64,000 bases of DNA from Methylobacterium oxalidis (GTDB taxonomy: Bacteria > Pseudomonadota > Alphaproteobacteria > Rhizobiales > Beijerinckiaceae): positions 1-64,000 of the forward strand of contig NZ_BJZU01000065.1 in assembly GCF_007992195.1 (NCBI RefSeq), in the 5' to 3' direction. Made by a program: the position numbers and the translations under genes. The notes beneath the pieces are model-generated. The model worked only from the letters and a program-made list of their open reading frames with translations, made no database searches and was not told the origin of the DNA. Positions 42,983 to 51,861 of this stretch are shown piece after piece (the stretch's first letter is position 1; every line of letters begins with the position of its first letter).

Positions 42983-43813
42983 ATGCCCACGATCACGACG
43001 CAGGACGGGACGGAGATCTTCTACAAGGACTGGGGACCCAGGGACGCGCAGTCGATCGTGTTCCATCACGGCTGGCCGCTCAGCGCCGACGACTGGGACA
43101 ACCAGATGTTGTTTTTCCTCGGCGAGGGCTACCGCGTCATCGCCCACGACCGCCGCGGCCACGGCCGCTCGTCGCAGACCACGACCGGCAACGAGATGGA
43201 CACCTACGCGGCCGACGTCGCGGAACTCGTGGCCAAGCTCGACCTTCGGAACGCCGTCCATGTCGGCCACTCCACCGGCGGCGGCGAGGTCGCACACTAT
43301 GTCGCCCGGGCCGAGGCCGAGCGCGCCGCGAAGGCCGTGCTGATCGGCGCGGTGCCGCCCGTGATGGTGCAGTCCGAGAAAAACCCCGGCGGCCTGCCGA
43401 TCGAGGTGTTCGACGGCTTCCGCGCCGCGCTGGCGGCGAACCGGGCGCAGTTCTATCGCGACGTGCCCTCCGGCCCGTTCTACGGCTTCAACCGGGAGGG
43501 CGCGCGGATCTCCGAGGGCGTGATCGCCAACTGGTGGCGCCAGGGCATGATGGGTGGCGCGCAGGCGCAGTACGAGTGCATCAAGGCGTTCTCGGAGACG
43601 GATTTCACCGAGGATCTCAAGGCGATCGACGTGCCCGTGCTGGTGATGCACGGCACCGACGACCAGATCGTGCCGATCGCGGACTCGGCGCTCCTCGCCC
43701 ACCCGCTCCTCAGGAACGGCACCCTCAAGACCTACGAGGGCCTGCCGCACGGGATGTGCACCACCCACCCGGATACCATCAACCCCGACCTTCTGACCTT
43801 CATCCGCGGCTGA
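42983..43813 (+). CDS. alpha/beta hydrolase, non-haem chloroperoxidase/arylesterase type
   Basis: This 276-residue cytoplasmic enzyme has the full catalytic triad: serine in GHSTGG near 94-99, aspartate in HGTDDQIVP near 222-229 and histidine in LPHGM near 253-258. The oxyanion region [14 protein letters not shown] and DRRGHGRSS are typical of the cofactor-free haloperoxidase/arylesterase group (perhydrolases). These hydrolyse esters and can make peracids; the natural substrate is unknown. Length is normal (about 275). It appears to be a single-gene unit with a hairpin terminator at 43826-43849. Confidence 0.9.
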   Translation: MPTITTQDGTEIFYKDWGPRDAQSIVFHHGWPLSADDWDNQMLFFLGEGYRVIAHDRRGHGRSSQTTTGNEMDTYAADVAELVAKLDLRNAVHVGHSTGGGEVAHYVARAEAERAAKAVLIGAVPPVMVQSEKNPGGLPIEVFDGFRAALAANRAQFYRDVPSGPFYGFNREGARISEGVIANWWRQGMMGGAQAQYECIKAFSETDFTEDLKAIDVPVLVMHGTDDQIVPIADSALLAHPLLRNGTLKTYEGLPHGMCTTHPDTINPDLLTFIRG

Positions 43814-43825
43814 AGGCGCTTGTCG

Positions 43826-43849
43826 GGGGCCGGGCGACGTCCCGGCCCC
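43826..43849. terminator. hairpin between convergent genes
   Basis: GGGGCCGGG (43826-43834) and CCCGGCCCC (43841-43849) make a perfect 9-base GC stem with a 6-base loop, between the hydrolase stop and the convergent TerC-family stop. No U tract is present. Confidence 0.65.
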
Positions 43850-43901
43850 GCAGGACAGGGATCCGCGGCGTGCCCGGGTCGGGCCGAGGCGCTCCCGCGC
43901 C

Positions 43902-44654
43902 TCAGCTTCCGACCATGTCGGCCTCGGCCTTGCCGACCGCGTCGGCCTGCTCGTGCGCCACGTCCTCGGCGGTCTTGGTGCGGAGCAGGCTGCCGATGAC
44001 CACGACGGCACCCGCACCGAGCGCGGCCAGCGCGTAGTGGAAGCCGCCCTGCAGGCCGGCGGGCAGGGCCTCGACGACGTGCTGGTGGATCAGCCGGTCC
44101 GAGGCGATCATCTCGCCGGCGACCCAGCCCAGGAGGCCGCCGCCGAACCAGATCAGGATCGGGAACCGGTCGATCAGGCGGGTGATCAGGCTCGCCCCGA
44201 CGATCAGGAGCGGGACCGACAGCGCGAGGCCGATGATGAAGAGCTCGTCGTGGCCCTTGGCGGCGCCCGCCACGGCGACGACGTTGTCGAAGCTCATCAC
44301 CGCGTCGGCGACGACGATGGTCCAGATCGCCCTCGGCAGGCTGGCGTGCTCCTTGACGTGGCTCCCATCCTCGTCCTCGCCCCGCACGAGCTTGACCGCG
44401 ATATGCAGCAGGATCAGGCCGCCGACGACTTTGAGCAGCGGGACCGCCAGGAGGTGGGAGATGATGACGGCGAAGATGATGCGCAGCAGCGCCGCCGCCA
44501 CCGCTCCCAGGATCACCCCGATGCGCCGCTGCCGCTCCGGCAGGCCCCGGCAGGCCAGCGCGATCACCACCGCGTTGTCGCCCGACAGGATGATGTCGAT
44601 CCAGATGATCTGCAGCAGCGACAGCAGGAACGAGGAGGACAGATAGTGTTCCAC
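43902..44654 (-). CDS. TerC-family integral membrane protein (YjbE-type)
   Basis: This 250-residue protein has about seven membrane helices and the two characteristic acidic motifs IILSGDNAVVIALA near the N-terminus and ADAVMSFDNVVAVAGA after a hydrophilic loop containing RGEDEDG. TerC proteins move or handle metals such as manganese or calcium, or support protein secretion. The GTG at 44654 is chosen because AAGGAAGG lies about five bases upstream; the longer frame adds a hydrophilic Pro/Arg-rich head. I looked upstream for a manganese riboswitch and saw no convincing one. Confidence 0.85.
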   Translation of the reverse strand: MEHYLSSSFLLSLLQIIWIDIILSGDNAVVIALACRGLPERQRRIGVILGAVAAALLRIIFAVIISHLLAVPLLKVVGGLILLHIAVKLVRGEDEDGSHVKEHASLPRAIWTIVVADAVMSFDNVVAVAGAAKGHDELFIIGLALSVPLLIVGASLITRLIDRFPILIWFGGGLLGWVAGEMIASDRLIHQHVVEALPAGLQGGFHYALAALGAGAVVVIGSLLRTKTAEDVAHEQADAVGKAEADMVGS

Positions 44655-44949
44655 GAAGGCCTTCCTTGGTCGGACCGGCGGGAGGGTTGACCTGACCGGC
44701 GCACCCACCGAATCGGGAGCCAATCTGTCGAGATGTTCGAGCGAGATCTAACGCGGCGCGCGCACCGAGCCGAGATGCTGCGCGGTGACCGTTCACAGGA
44801 GCGATGAGACGAAGCGCGGCCCTTCTACAACGGCCGGCGACGAGCGGTATACCGCCCGTCGCCCGGAGGGCGGCGCTCTCTCGAGTCCGTCTCGCGACGC
44901 CCCGGGACGAGGCGTTCGGCAGGAAGACCCGATGATCTGATGCGCGCGA
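44655..44949. other. intergenic region without visible gene
   Basis: These 295 bases lie between the TerC-family gene start and the tctA stop. No reading frame has a ribosome site and plausible length, and no strong hairpin ends the tct operon. It must contain the TerC promoter. Confidence 0.4.
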
Positions 44950-46476
44950 TCAGGGCGTCATCGGCGCCGGCCGGCTCAGGCCGATCTTGCGCGCGATCCG
45001 CTTGCGGACCTCTCCGAGCGGCCCCCAGAACAGGAGCAGAAGCGCCAGGATCATCAGCGTCGAGACGAGGCCATTCGAGAAGAAGACCGAGAGGTTGCCG
45101 CCCGAGCCGAGGAGCGCCTGCCGGAACGCATCCTCGGCGCGGTCTCCGAGGACGAGGGCGAGCACGAGCGGCGCCAGCGGATAATCGAGCTTCTTGAACA
45201 CGTAGCCGACGACGCCGAAGACCAGCATCAGCCAGATGTCGAAGCGCGACGACTCGACCGTGTAGGCGCCGATGGCGCAGACCACGAGGATGATCGGCGC
45301 GACGAGCGCGAAGGGGATGCGCATGATCGCGGCGAAGACCGGCACGGTGGCGAGCACGATCAGGAGCCCGGCGATGTTGCCGAGATACATCGAGGCGATC
45401 AGGCCCCAGACGAACTCCTTCTTCTCGACGAAGAGCAGCGGGCCGGGCTGGAGGCCCCAGATCATCAGGCCGCCGAGGAGCACCGCCGCCGTCGCCGAGC
45501 CCGGGATGCCGAGGGCCAGCATCGGCAGCAGGGCCGAGGTGCCGGCGGCGTGCGCGGCGGTCTCGGGGGCGAGGACACCCTCGACCTCACCGCGCCCGAA
45601 CGACTCGGGCGTGCGGGAGAAGCGCTTGGCGAGGCCGTAGCCCATGAAGGAGGCCGCGATGGCGCCGCCCGGCGTGACGCCCATCCACATGCCGACGACC
45701 GAGGAGCGGATCAGCGTGGCCCAGTAGCGGGGCAGAGAGGCCCAGGTCCGCAGGACCACGGCGAGGTCCATGGCGGCGCGCTTGCCCTTGAAGTGCAGGC
45801 CCTCCTCGATGGTCAGCAGGATCTCGGAGACGCCGAACAGGCCGATCACCACCACGAGGAAGTCGAAGCCTTTCATCAGCTCGCTGGTGCCGAAGGTGAG
45901 CCGCAGGTCGCCGGAGATCGTGTCGAGGCCGACGGCCGCGAGCAGGAAGCCGAGCGCCAGCGAGGCGACGATCTTGGCCTTGTTCTCCCGGCCCATGCCG
46001 ATGAACGAGCAGAAGGTGAGGAAGAAGACGCCGAAGAACTCGGCCGGCCCGAAGCGCAGGGCGAACTTGGCGACGAGGGGCGCGACGAAGGTGATGAGCA
46101 CGACGCCCGAGAGTGCCCCGATGAAGGAGGCGGTGAAGGCCGCCGTCAGCGCCTCCCCGGCCCGCCCCTGCTGGGCCATCGGATACCCGTCGAAGGTGGT
46201 CGCGACCGACCACGCCTCCCCGGGGATGTTGAACAGGATCGACGTGATGGCGCCGCCGAACAGCGCGCCCCAGTAGATCGACGAGAGCAGGATGATCGCC
46301 GAGGTCGGGTCCATGCCGAAGGTGAGCGGCAGCAGGATCGCGACGCCGTTCGGGCCGCCGAGGCCGGGCAGCACGCCCACCACGATGCCGAGCAGCACGC
46401 CCACCACCATGAACAGCACGTTGTGCCATGTCAGAGCGACCTGGAATCCCAGGAGAAGCTGGTTGAGGTCGTCCAT
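44950..46476 (-). CDS. tctA: tripartite tricarboxylate transporter, large permease subunit
   Basis: This 508-residue inner-membrane protein has about 11-12 helices and the repeated TctA signatures GVLPGLGGPNGVAILLPLTFGMDP near residue 34 and GVTPGGAIAASFMGYGLAKRF near residue 265. It is the main translocation subunit for a di- or tricarboxylate driven by an ion gradient. It is the last gene of the tctCBA operon, 31 bases after tctB. Length is normal (about 500). Confidence 0.92.
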   Translation of the reverse strand: MDDLNQLLLGFQVALTWHNVLFMVVGVLLGIVVGVLPGLGGPNGVAILLPLTFGMDPTSAIILLSSIYWGALFGGAITSILFNIPGEAWSVATTFDGYPMAQQGRAGEALTAAFTASFIGALSGVVLITFVAPLVAKFALRFGPAEFFGVFFLTFCSFIGMGRENKAKIVASLALGFLLAAVGLDTISGDLRLTFGTSELMKGFDFLVVVIGLFGVSEILLTIEEGLHFKGKRAAMDLAVVLRTWASLPRYWATLIRSSVVGMWMGVTPGGAIAASFMGYGLAKRFSRTPESFGRGEVEGVLAPETAAHAAGTSALLPMLALGIPGSATAAVLLGGLMIWGLQPGPLLFVEKKEFVWGLIASMYLGNIAGLLIVLATVPVFAAIMRIPFALVAPIILVVCAIGAYTVESSRFDIWLMLVFGVVGYVFKKLDYPLAPLVLALVLGDRAEDAFRQALLGSGGNLSVFFSNGLVSTLMILALLLLFWGPLGEVRKRIARKIGLSRPAPMTP

Positions 46477-46507
46477 CGCTGATTCCTGAATGACGTCGAT
46501 GCGGGCG

Positions 46508-47005
46508 TCAGTAGCCGAGCATGGTCTCGATCGGTCCCTTCGGCAGGGGGACCCGGAACTGCAGCTCGAACACCCAGAAGATGATGAGCGGGGTGAGAAC
46601 GACCGCGAGGAGCGTCTGCCACCACCGGAACGAGCCCAGCATCAGCATGAAGAGGGCCATGAACAGGGCCGAGGCGAGGTAGATGCCGATGAAGGCGATG
46701 GCCAGGACGTAGAGGAACAGCGGCACGAAGACCTGGGCCACGAGGCGCAGCTGCTCGTAGGTGACGAAGACGCTCTCCTCGCGGCGGAACGCGCTCCAGA
46801 GCGTGGCGAGCGCCGCGATGGCGAGGATCCAGGCGACGCGCGCCGGGAAGAAGCCGTTCTCCGGGCCGTTGTCCCAGCCGGCGCCGCGCTCGTAGGAATC
46901 CCAGAGGGCGAGCGCCGCGACACCCATCAGGGCCAGGGACACGATCGTTTCGACGAGACGGCGCGAGATGCCGCGCTCGGTGGTCGAGGGTGAAGCTTCC
47001 GCCAT
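46508..47005 (-). CDS. tctB: tripartite tricarboxylate transporter, small membrane subunit
   Basis: This 165-residue protein has four predicted helices (LVETIVSLALMGVAALAL first) and the NGPENGFFPARVAWILAIAAL segment typical of TctB. It pairs with TctA in the inner membrane. Gene order tctC-tctB-tctA and spacing of 63 and 31 bases support one operon. Confidence 0.87.
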   Translation of the reverse strand: MAEASPSTTERGISRRLVETIVSLALMGVAALALWDSYERGAGWDNGPENGFFPARVAWILAIAALATLWSAFRREESVFVTYEQLRLVAQVFVPLFLYVLAIAFIGIYLASALFMALFMLMLGSFRWWQTLLAVVLTPLIIFWVFELQFRVPLPKGPIETMLGY

Positions 47006-47068
47006 GACAGGTCTTCCGCGCGATGAAGGGAACGGCCCGGCGCGGGTCCGGGCCGTCGGTCGACGAGA

Positions 47069-48055
47069 CTAGTTCGTCGCGATGAAGCCGGCCTTGGTCA
47101 TCAGCTCCTTGTGCTTGCGCTCGTCCTCGGTGAGGAAGTCGACGAAGGCTTGACCGGAGCGGAGATCGGGCACCAGGGCGTTGCGCTCCAGGTAGGCCTT
47201 CCAGTCGGGGGTCTCGGCGACCTTGCGGAACAGCTCGACGTAGAAGGCCTGCTGCTCCGGAGTGACCTTGCCGGGCATGAACATGCCGCGCAGCATCTGG
47301 TAGGTGACGTTGAGGCCCTGCGACGGGCAGGTCGGGATGTCGGACCATGCCATGTCCGCCGTCACCTTCTGGGTGTACTCCATCGGCTTCTGCGAGAAGA
47401 CGCAGAGCGGCTTCACCGCGCCGGACCGCCAGTTCGCGACCTCCTCGGCCGGGTTGTTCATGTTCGCGTCGATATGGCCGCCGGCGAGCTGCACCGACGA
47501 CGGGCCGCCGCCCTGATAGGGCACGTAGGTGATCTTGGCGCCGCCCACCTGCTCCATCGTCACCGAGATGAGATGGTCCTCGCGCTTGGAGCCGTTGCCG
47601 CCGGTCTTGAGGGGCGGGTTCGCGGTCTTGGCCGCGTCGATAAAGTCCTTGGCGGTCTTGTAGGGGCTGGCGGCGTTCACCCACAGGACGAAGGCGTCCT
47701 GGGCCATCATCGCGACCGGGGTGAAATCCTTCCAGCTCACCGGAAGCTTGGTGGCCAGCGGCGTCATGTAGATGCCGCTCGACGTGGTGATCAGCTTGTG
47801 GGGGTCGCCGGCCGACTTCTGGATGTCGAGCATCGCCTCGCCGCCGGCGGCGGCCGGCTTGTTGACGATGATGATCGGCTGCTTGACGAGGTTGTTCTTC
47901 TGGATCGCGCCCTGGATCGTGCGCGCCATCTGGTCCGACGAGCCGCCGGGCGGGAACGGAACGATGATCTCGATCGGCTTGGTCGGTTCCCAGGCCTGCG
48001 CTGCGCTCACGGGCAGCAAGGCCGCCGCGATCGCGGCTGTCACGGCAACTCTCAT
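47069..48055 (-). CDS. tctC: tripartite tricarboxylate transporter, periplasmic binding subunit (Bug family)
   Basis: This 328-residue exported protein has a short signal (VTAAIAAALLPVSAAQA) and the Bug-family start PIEIIVPFPPGGSSDQMAR, which forms the carboxylate-binding loop. ITYVPYQGGGPSSVQLAGGHID is the second family motif. It captures a carboxylate and hands it to TctAB; the ligand is not predictable. ATG 48055 has GAGAGGA six bases upstream, whereas the frame's longer form has no signal peptide. First gene of the operon, divergent from gapR. Confidence 0.9.
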   Translation of the reverse strand: MRVAVTAAIAAALLPVSAAQAWEPTKPIEIIVPFPPGGSSDQMARTIQGAIQKNNLVKQPIIIVNKPAAAGGEAMLDIQKSAGDPHKLITTSSGIYMTPLATKLPVSWKDFTPVAMMAQDAFVLWVNAASPYKTAKDFIDAAKTANPPLKTGGNGSKREDHLISVTMEQVGGAKITYVPYQGGGPSSVQLAGGHIDANMNNPAEEVANWRSGAVKPLCVFSQKPMEYTQKVTADMAWSDIPTCPSQGLNVTYQMLRGMFMPGKVTPEQQAFYVELFRKVAETPDWKAYLERNALVPDLRSGQAFVDFLTEDERKHKELMTKAGFIATN

Positions 48056-48429
48056 GGCGTATCCTCTCGCGGTGCTCTTTCCGGCACCATGTCTATCTTG
48101 GGATTCGAAGACCGTGGAACCCACCGACGTGCCCTCGATCGGGCCTTCTTGGCGTATGTCGGCCGAGCTGCCGCCGGCCCGCATGAACCGGCACCCGGCG
48201 TCGCGCCGTGGCGCCGACCGGGCTTTTGAACTTTGAATTATTCGTCCTGGGCACGCAAGCGTCACGGTGGGCGGGTCGCGCCGCAAGCCACACCTGTCGT
48301 GAGCCTTCCAGGCCGCGGCCTCGTGTCTCCGAGGCGGGGGACGCCCGTACGCATCACTCATCGGCGGCCTTAACCTCGCCCTTACGGTCTTCGCCGAGGT
48401 TGCTCGTCCGGATCAAGGAAGGAGCAACC
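48056..48429. promoter_or_regulatory. divergent region between tctC and gapR
   Basis: This 374-base gap has no supportable gene. It contains a short A/T-rich stretch at about 48230-48245. Close to gapR it has a perfect inverted repeat AACCTCG (48372-48378) and CGAGGTT (48395-48401) with a 16-base spacer, which would fold in the gapR leader or serve as an operator. Both divergent promoters should lie here. Confidence 0.45.
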
Positions 48430-48702
48430 ATGACCGACACCGTTGGGATCGCCGGCGACCGCATCCGCTCCATCGTGGAGCGCGTCGAGCGGGTGGAGGA
48501 GGAGATCAAGGATCTCATGGAGGCCAAGAAGGAGATCTTCCTCGAGGCGAAAAGCGAGGGGCTCGACGTGAAGATCCTCAAGGAGATCATCATGCTGCGC
48601 AAGCAGGACAAGGATGAGCGCGACGAGCACGAGACCCTGCTCGAAGTCTATCTCCGCGCGATGGACGCGCCCACCCCGGCGCCAATCAGCCAGGCGGCCT
48701 GA
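48430..48702 (+). CDS. gapR: nucleoid-associated protein GapR (DUF2312)
   Basis: This 90-residue protein is mostly one coiled-coil helix (RIRSIVERVERVEEEIKDLMEAKKE, shown in part) followed by DVKILKEIIMLRKQDKDERDEHE and EVYL. GapR of Caulobacter forms a dimer-of-dimers clamp on overtwisted DNA ahead of replication and transcription forks. Most of the family conservation (KEIIxLRKxDxxERxE) is present. ATG 48430 follows AAGGAAGGAG; the longer open frame is rejected. A strong hairpin terminator follows. Confidence 0.9.
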   Translation: MTDTVGIAGDRIRSIVERVERVEEEIKDLMEAKKEIFLEAKSEGLDVKILKEIIMLRKQDKDERDEHETLLEVYLRAMDAPTPAPISQAA

Positions 48703-48743
48703 CGCCGCCCGCACGGTGGCCGGGCGGAGCGGCCCTCCGAGAA

Positions 48744-48775
48744 CCTTCTCCGCGACCTCAGGGTCGCGGAGAAGG
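48744..48775 (+). terminator. strong hairpin terminator after gapR
   Basis: CCTTCTCCGCGACC (48744-48757) and GGTCGCGGAGAAGG (48762-48775) form a perfect 14-base stem with loop TCAG, 42 bases after the gapR stop and followed by a pyrimidine-rich stretch. Confidence 0.75.
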
Positions 48776-48924
48776 CTCACCGTTCCTCTTGGTCGCGCGA
48801 TCGTCTCGCGCAGGCGTCACCGGATCGAAGCATCGCCCGGCGGACGCATCGTAAGGTCAAGTTTTGAAAAGCCCGGCACTGCCGACCATCGTCGCAGGCA
48901 ACGGATTAGGCAGAGGATGTAGCC

Positions 48925-49185
48925 TCAGGCTGCGGCCTTCAGGCAGTTCTTCGCACGGTCCACCGCCGTCAACCTGATCTCGCAGGCGAGAACCGCCTCC
49001 CGCGACGCGTCGAGAACTTCGATTCGCAGTGGATGATGAATGTATTTTTCAGGCTGATCCGCAGCAACTTCACACAGAGTTCGGAGTGCTTCCGCGAGGG
49101 CAGCATCCTGATCGAAACATTCTGTCCCGCCGTCATCACGTACTGAGAATTCATGGTCAGCAACGTTAAAGAAATACCGGGCCAT
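48925..49185 (-). CDS. small DUF6894-like protein
   Basis: This 86-residue cytoplasmic protein starts ARYFFNVADHEFSVRDDGG, with an aromatic pair and acidic turn typical of the short DUF6894 family common in Methylobacterium and rhizobia, followed by an AALAEALRTLCEVA helix. Function is unknown. ATG 49185 is chosen because GGAAGG lies six bases upstream; a start at 49200 is possible. The region upstream is A/T-rich. Confidence 0.75.
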   Translation of the reverse strand: MARYFFNVADHEFSVRDDGGTECFDQDAALAEALRTLCEVAADQPEKYIHHPLRIEVLDASREAVLACEIRLTAVDRAKNCLKAAA

Positions 49186-49790
49186 TGATTGACCTTCCAA
49201 CTCCGAATGTTTCTGGGGGAGAGAACTATACGCGGACGCACGACGAATCAGGCGCCTTAAGCATCATATGAATGATGATTCTGCTATGTTCAATCTGCAG
49301 AGACAGTGCGGAATGGTACTAGTGACGAAGAGTTAGTTCCCCGCGTTCTGAACCCCATCCGCGCGCCGGCTATAAAAATGTTAGGGCTGATAAATCCTTA
49401 GCCGGTGCGCCGCGCGCCGGAGGCGGCTGCGCTTACCGCGGACCGAGGCAAGAATTCGACGCTCAGGTCGCGTCGCCAACCGTCGCTGTGGCCTTCCGGT
49501 TACGCTGCTCGGCCGCCGGCTCGGCGCGGAAGACCCTGACGGGGCCGCGTTATCCCCGGTCCATCACGACCGCAGCAACCCTTTGGTCACCTTTCCGTCC
49601 TGTGATCCAGCGATCACACGACGGGATGCCCTCCATGAGCACCACGGTCTTCGATCCGGTCAGCGGCCAGATCGTCATCATTCCGAGACCGAAGCCGCGA
49701 CCGCGGCTGGGACGACTGGTGTCGCCGGCGTGACCGTGCGCGAGCGTACGGCATGCGGAACGTGGAAGCTTGGCCTTCGGTTGTCATGAC
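49186..49790. other. intergenic region, A/T-rich at its left end
   Basis: This 605-base stretch contains only one weak small frame (49635-49733). The left part (to about 49400) is less GC-rich than its surroundings and has a small inverted repeat CATCAT (49262-49267) and ATGATG (49272-49277), possibly an operator for the DUF6894-like gene. I see no RNA gene. Confidence 0.4.
49635..49733 (+). CDS. possible very small protein
   Basis: Reading from ATG 49635 gives 32 residues (TTVFDPVSGQIVIIPRPKPR) with a hydrophobic centre and basic tail. Composition looks protein-like, but there is no clear ribosome site, and an alternative ATG lies at 49626. No family is recognised. It may be a chance frame. 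Confidence 0.25.
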   Translation: MSTTVFDPVSGQIVIIPRPKPRPRLGRLVSPA

Positions 49791-50342
49791 ATGAGAGTGA
49801 GCTTCGCCATACTGGGCGTATCGGCGATATCCGCGCTGCTGATGACTGCGGGATTTCGCACGTCTTCACCGATTAGTGCCGCGATGGCCCCAGCCGCCTC
49901 GGTGGAGGCCACGAGGCAGTCCAGCGCGGCGGACGGGCGGGGAGCACCCTCCCAAGCATGGATCGACCCACCGCGGCGCCTCGTCCGTGCGCGCGGCGAG
50001 GAAACGGGCGCCGCGGCGGAGGGACCACGCGGTCCGGAGCCGGCCACGACGGGCACCCTGACTCACGTCGCGGCCGCCGTGGTGCCGGGCATCGAGGGAA
50101 CCGCGCACGCGCCGCTTCCCGCGCTGAAGCGCGAGCGCACGGCCGCCCCGGCCGTGAAGCGGCCCTCCTCGGCCCAGAGCCTTCGAAAGGCCCAGGCCCG
50201 GAAGGCAGCTCCACCGGCGGAGAGCCCCCCTCGACCTGCCGAGCAGCAGGCGGCGGCTCCGCGCCCCGTCGCGCTCGCCGGACCGCTCGGGGATATCCTG
50301 CGCGGCCTCGGCTTCGTCGAAGGCCAGAAGCCCGCCCCCTGA
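49791..50342 (+). CDS. Ala/Pro-rich exported or anchored protein, unknown function
   Basis: This 183-residue protein has an N-terminal hydrophobic segment (SFAILGVSAISALLMTAGF) and then a low-complexity Ala/Pro/Arg-rich stretch, with a short ordered end (GPLGDILRGLGFVEG). No catalytic motif is visible. The start is weakly supported because no strong ribosome site precedes ATG 49791. It could be a periplasmic linker-type protein. Confidence 0.5.
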   Translation: MRVSFAILGVSAISALLMTAGFRTSSPISAAMAPAASVEATRQSSAADGRGAPSQAWIDPPRRLVRARGEETGAAAEGPRGPEPATTGTLTHVAAAVVPGIEGTAHAPLPALKRERTAAPAVKRPSSAQSLRKAQARKAAPPAESPPRPAEQQAAAPRPVALAGPLGDILRGLGFVEGQKPAP

Positions 50343-50368
50343 CGCGCCCGCGTCCCAGGTCTCACGGT

Positions 50369-50611
50369 TCAGAAGGGCCAGGCGGGCTCCTCTGCCTCGC
50401 CGGTCAACCTCTCGCCCGGGGCGATAAGCTCGACGATCTGATCGAGCGGTTGCAGCACGCGTATGGTCCGGCCCGCCGCCGTGATGAAGGTCTCGTTGCG
50501 GAGCGGGTCGGTGTCGCTCAGCGCCTGCACGCTCGTGACCCGCAGGAGGTGCCGGCAGCCGTCCCCGTCCTGCACCTGCAGGTAGCTTCCTAGCCGTCGA
50601 ACCGCATCCAT
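50369..50611 (-). CDS. hypothetical protein, 80 residues
   Basis: The predicted protein has strand-rich composition (SYLQVQDGDGCRHLLRVTSV, ETFITAAGRTIRVLQPLDQI) and no signal peptide or helix, suggesting a small beta fold. ATG 50611 follows GAGAAG. No family recognised. It is convergent with the Ala/Pro-rich gene. Confidence 0.5.
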   Translation of the reverse strand: MDAVRRLGSYLQVQDGDGCRHLLRVTSVQALSDTDPLRNETFITAAGRTIRVLQPLDQIVELIAPGERLTGEAEEPAWPF

Positions 50612-50757
50612 CACCGCTTCTCGTCGTGCCGAGGTACCCAGTCGGGACCGGCCCGCAGCACGATCCGCTCGGTCCGACCTTGTGTTCTGGTTTTGTTCTA
50701 GCACAGGTCGGGCCGGGAGCGAACGCCGCCTCGCTTTCCGGGCACCTCCCCTTCAGG

Positions 50758-51120
50758 TCAGCGTCCGCTCCTCGGGCGGAAGGACCGGAACAGGCGCAGG
50801 ACCTTGTGGCCCGCGCTCAGAACCTCCGAACGCTCGTCGGCATCGGTCTCGGGGGCTGGCACCGACCCGGCGTCCGGATCCGTCGGCAACGACCCGCTCG
50901 CCCGCTCGCGATGAATGCGCATCAGCACGTCGAGGGCGAGGCGCGGGATCGGATGGGCGTTCTCGTCGAGGATCAGCACGCCGTCGGCAAGGGAGCGCAC
51001 CGTTTCCTCCGACACCGGCCGGCGCGACATCATCTCGGCCATGGCCTGCTCGGCAAGCCGCGTCGTCAGTTCGGCAACCGTCTCGAGTTGCTCCGGCCGC
51101 GGTTTGAAACCCTTGCTCAT
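50758..51120 (-). CDS. hypothetical protein, 120 residues
   Basis: A soluble, mostly helical protein: KPRPEQLETVAELTTRLAEQAMAEM forms the first amphipathic helix (shown in part), followed by SLADGVLILDENAHPIPRLAL. The C-terminal part is acidic and then basic (HKVLRLFRSFRPRSGR). AGGAGG lies ten bases before ATG 51120. No known family is recognised. Confidence 0.55.
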   Translation of the reverse strand: MSKGFKPRPEQLETVAELTTRLAEQAMAEMMSRRPVSEETVRSLADGVLILDENAHPIPRLALDVLMRIHRERASGSLPTDPDAGSVPAPETDADERSEVLSAGHKVLRLFRSFRPRSGR

Positions 51121-51295
51121 GGAGAGAACGCCTCCTGGCGCGTACGCCGCCATCGATCTGCTCAAGGTGTTGAGAGCCATCTCGTTTTCTTTCCGAGTAA
51201 TGGCTCAGCTCTGTCCTATGCGCCGCGCTTCATTGACGGAGCCGTAAGCCGCGGCAACAAACCCCGCCGCATCGAGAACGGTGGAGGCCCGGGGG

Positions 51296-51598
51296 TTGTC
51301 AACGGCGAATCCGACCTACGACTTTGAAACGATCAAGAGCTTCCTTGGTCCCGGTGACCGCGTGCTGTTTTACAAGCCTCATCGCTCCTTCGGCTTCACG
51401 ATCGACAGCGACGAGAACGCGGCCGCCGTGCACGATCTGCTCGCACGCGATCTCGGGCTCGATCAGGCCGACATCGAGGAGATGTTCTGCAACGGCGACG
51501 GATCACAGATCATCGCGCGGATAGCGCCATCCGCCACCGTCCGGTCGACCACGAAGTTCGGCAACGCCTTCGTCTCGAATCTGACGCCGGAGGATTGA
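51296..51598 (+). CDS. hypothetical protein, 100 residues
   Basis: The protein has mixed alpha/beta composition (YDFETIKSFLGPGDRVLFYK, FTIDSDENAAAVHDLLARDL) and looks like a small cytoplasmic domain. TTG 51296 is preferred because GGAGG lies eight bases upstream; GTG 51281 is an alternative. No family is recognised. Confidence 0.5.
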   Translation: MSTANPTYDFETIKSFLGPGDRVLFYKPHRSFGFTIDSDENAAAVHDLLARDLGLDQADIEEMFCNGDGSQIIARIAPSATVRSTTKFGNAFVSNLTPED

Positions 51599-51777
51599 CG
51601 GGACGATGGCCACAGCCTCGCCACGTAATGCTCCCGTCAGACGGCGCGTGAGCGCCGCCGATAGTCTTCAATTCCTTTCTCAATCGATGTCCGATCTTCG
51701 GCGCATCTCGGCTATCCGTTGAGGCCGGGGTTACCACACTCGCGAAGAGCGTCCGCATCTTAAGACGATCTTGCTCA

Positions 51778-51798
51778 GGTTCAGGCTCGGTTCAGGCT
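51778..51798. promoter_or_regulatory. tandem direct repeat, candidate activator site
   Basis: GGTTCAGGCT occurs twice, at 51778-51787 and 51789-51798, an 11-base period that places both on the same face of DNA. It lies about 65 bases before the Gly/Tyr-rich protein gene. OmpR-type response regulators commonly bind such tandem sites; the actual regulator is unknown. Confidence 0.45.
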
Positions 51799-51861
51799 GC
51801 AGACCCTCACATGGCAGGCGCTGTCTCAAGGGGCTTGCGGATCTCACACAAGGGGATGATC

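Noticed and set aside
44655..44760. Manganese (yybP-ykoY) riboswitch before the TerC-family gene
   Set aside because: No conserved paired loops were found in the leader; TerC family membership alone is not evidence.
49488..49634. N-terminal extension of the small frame ending at 49733
   Set aside because: The extension is Arg/Ser/Thr-rich with no ribosome site; only the last 32 codons look protein-like.
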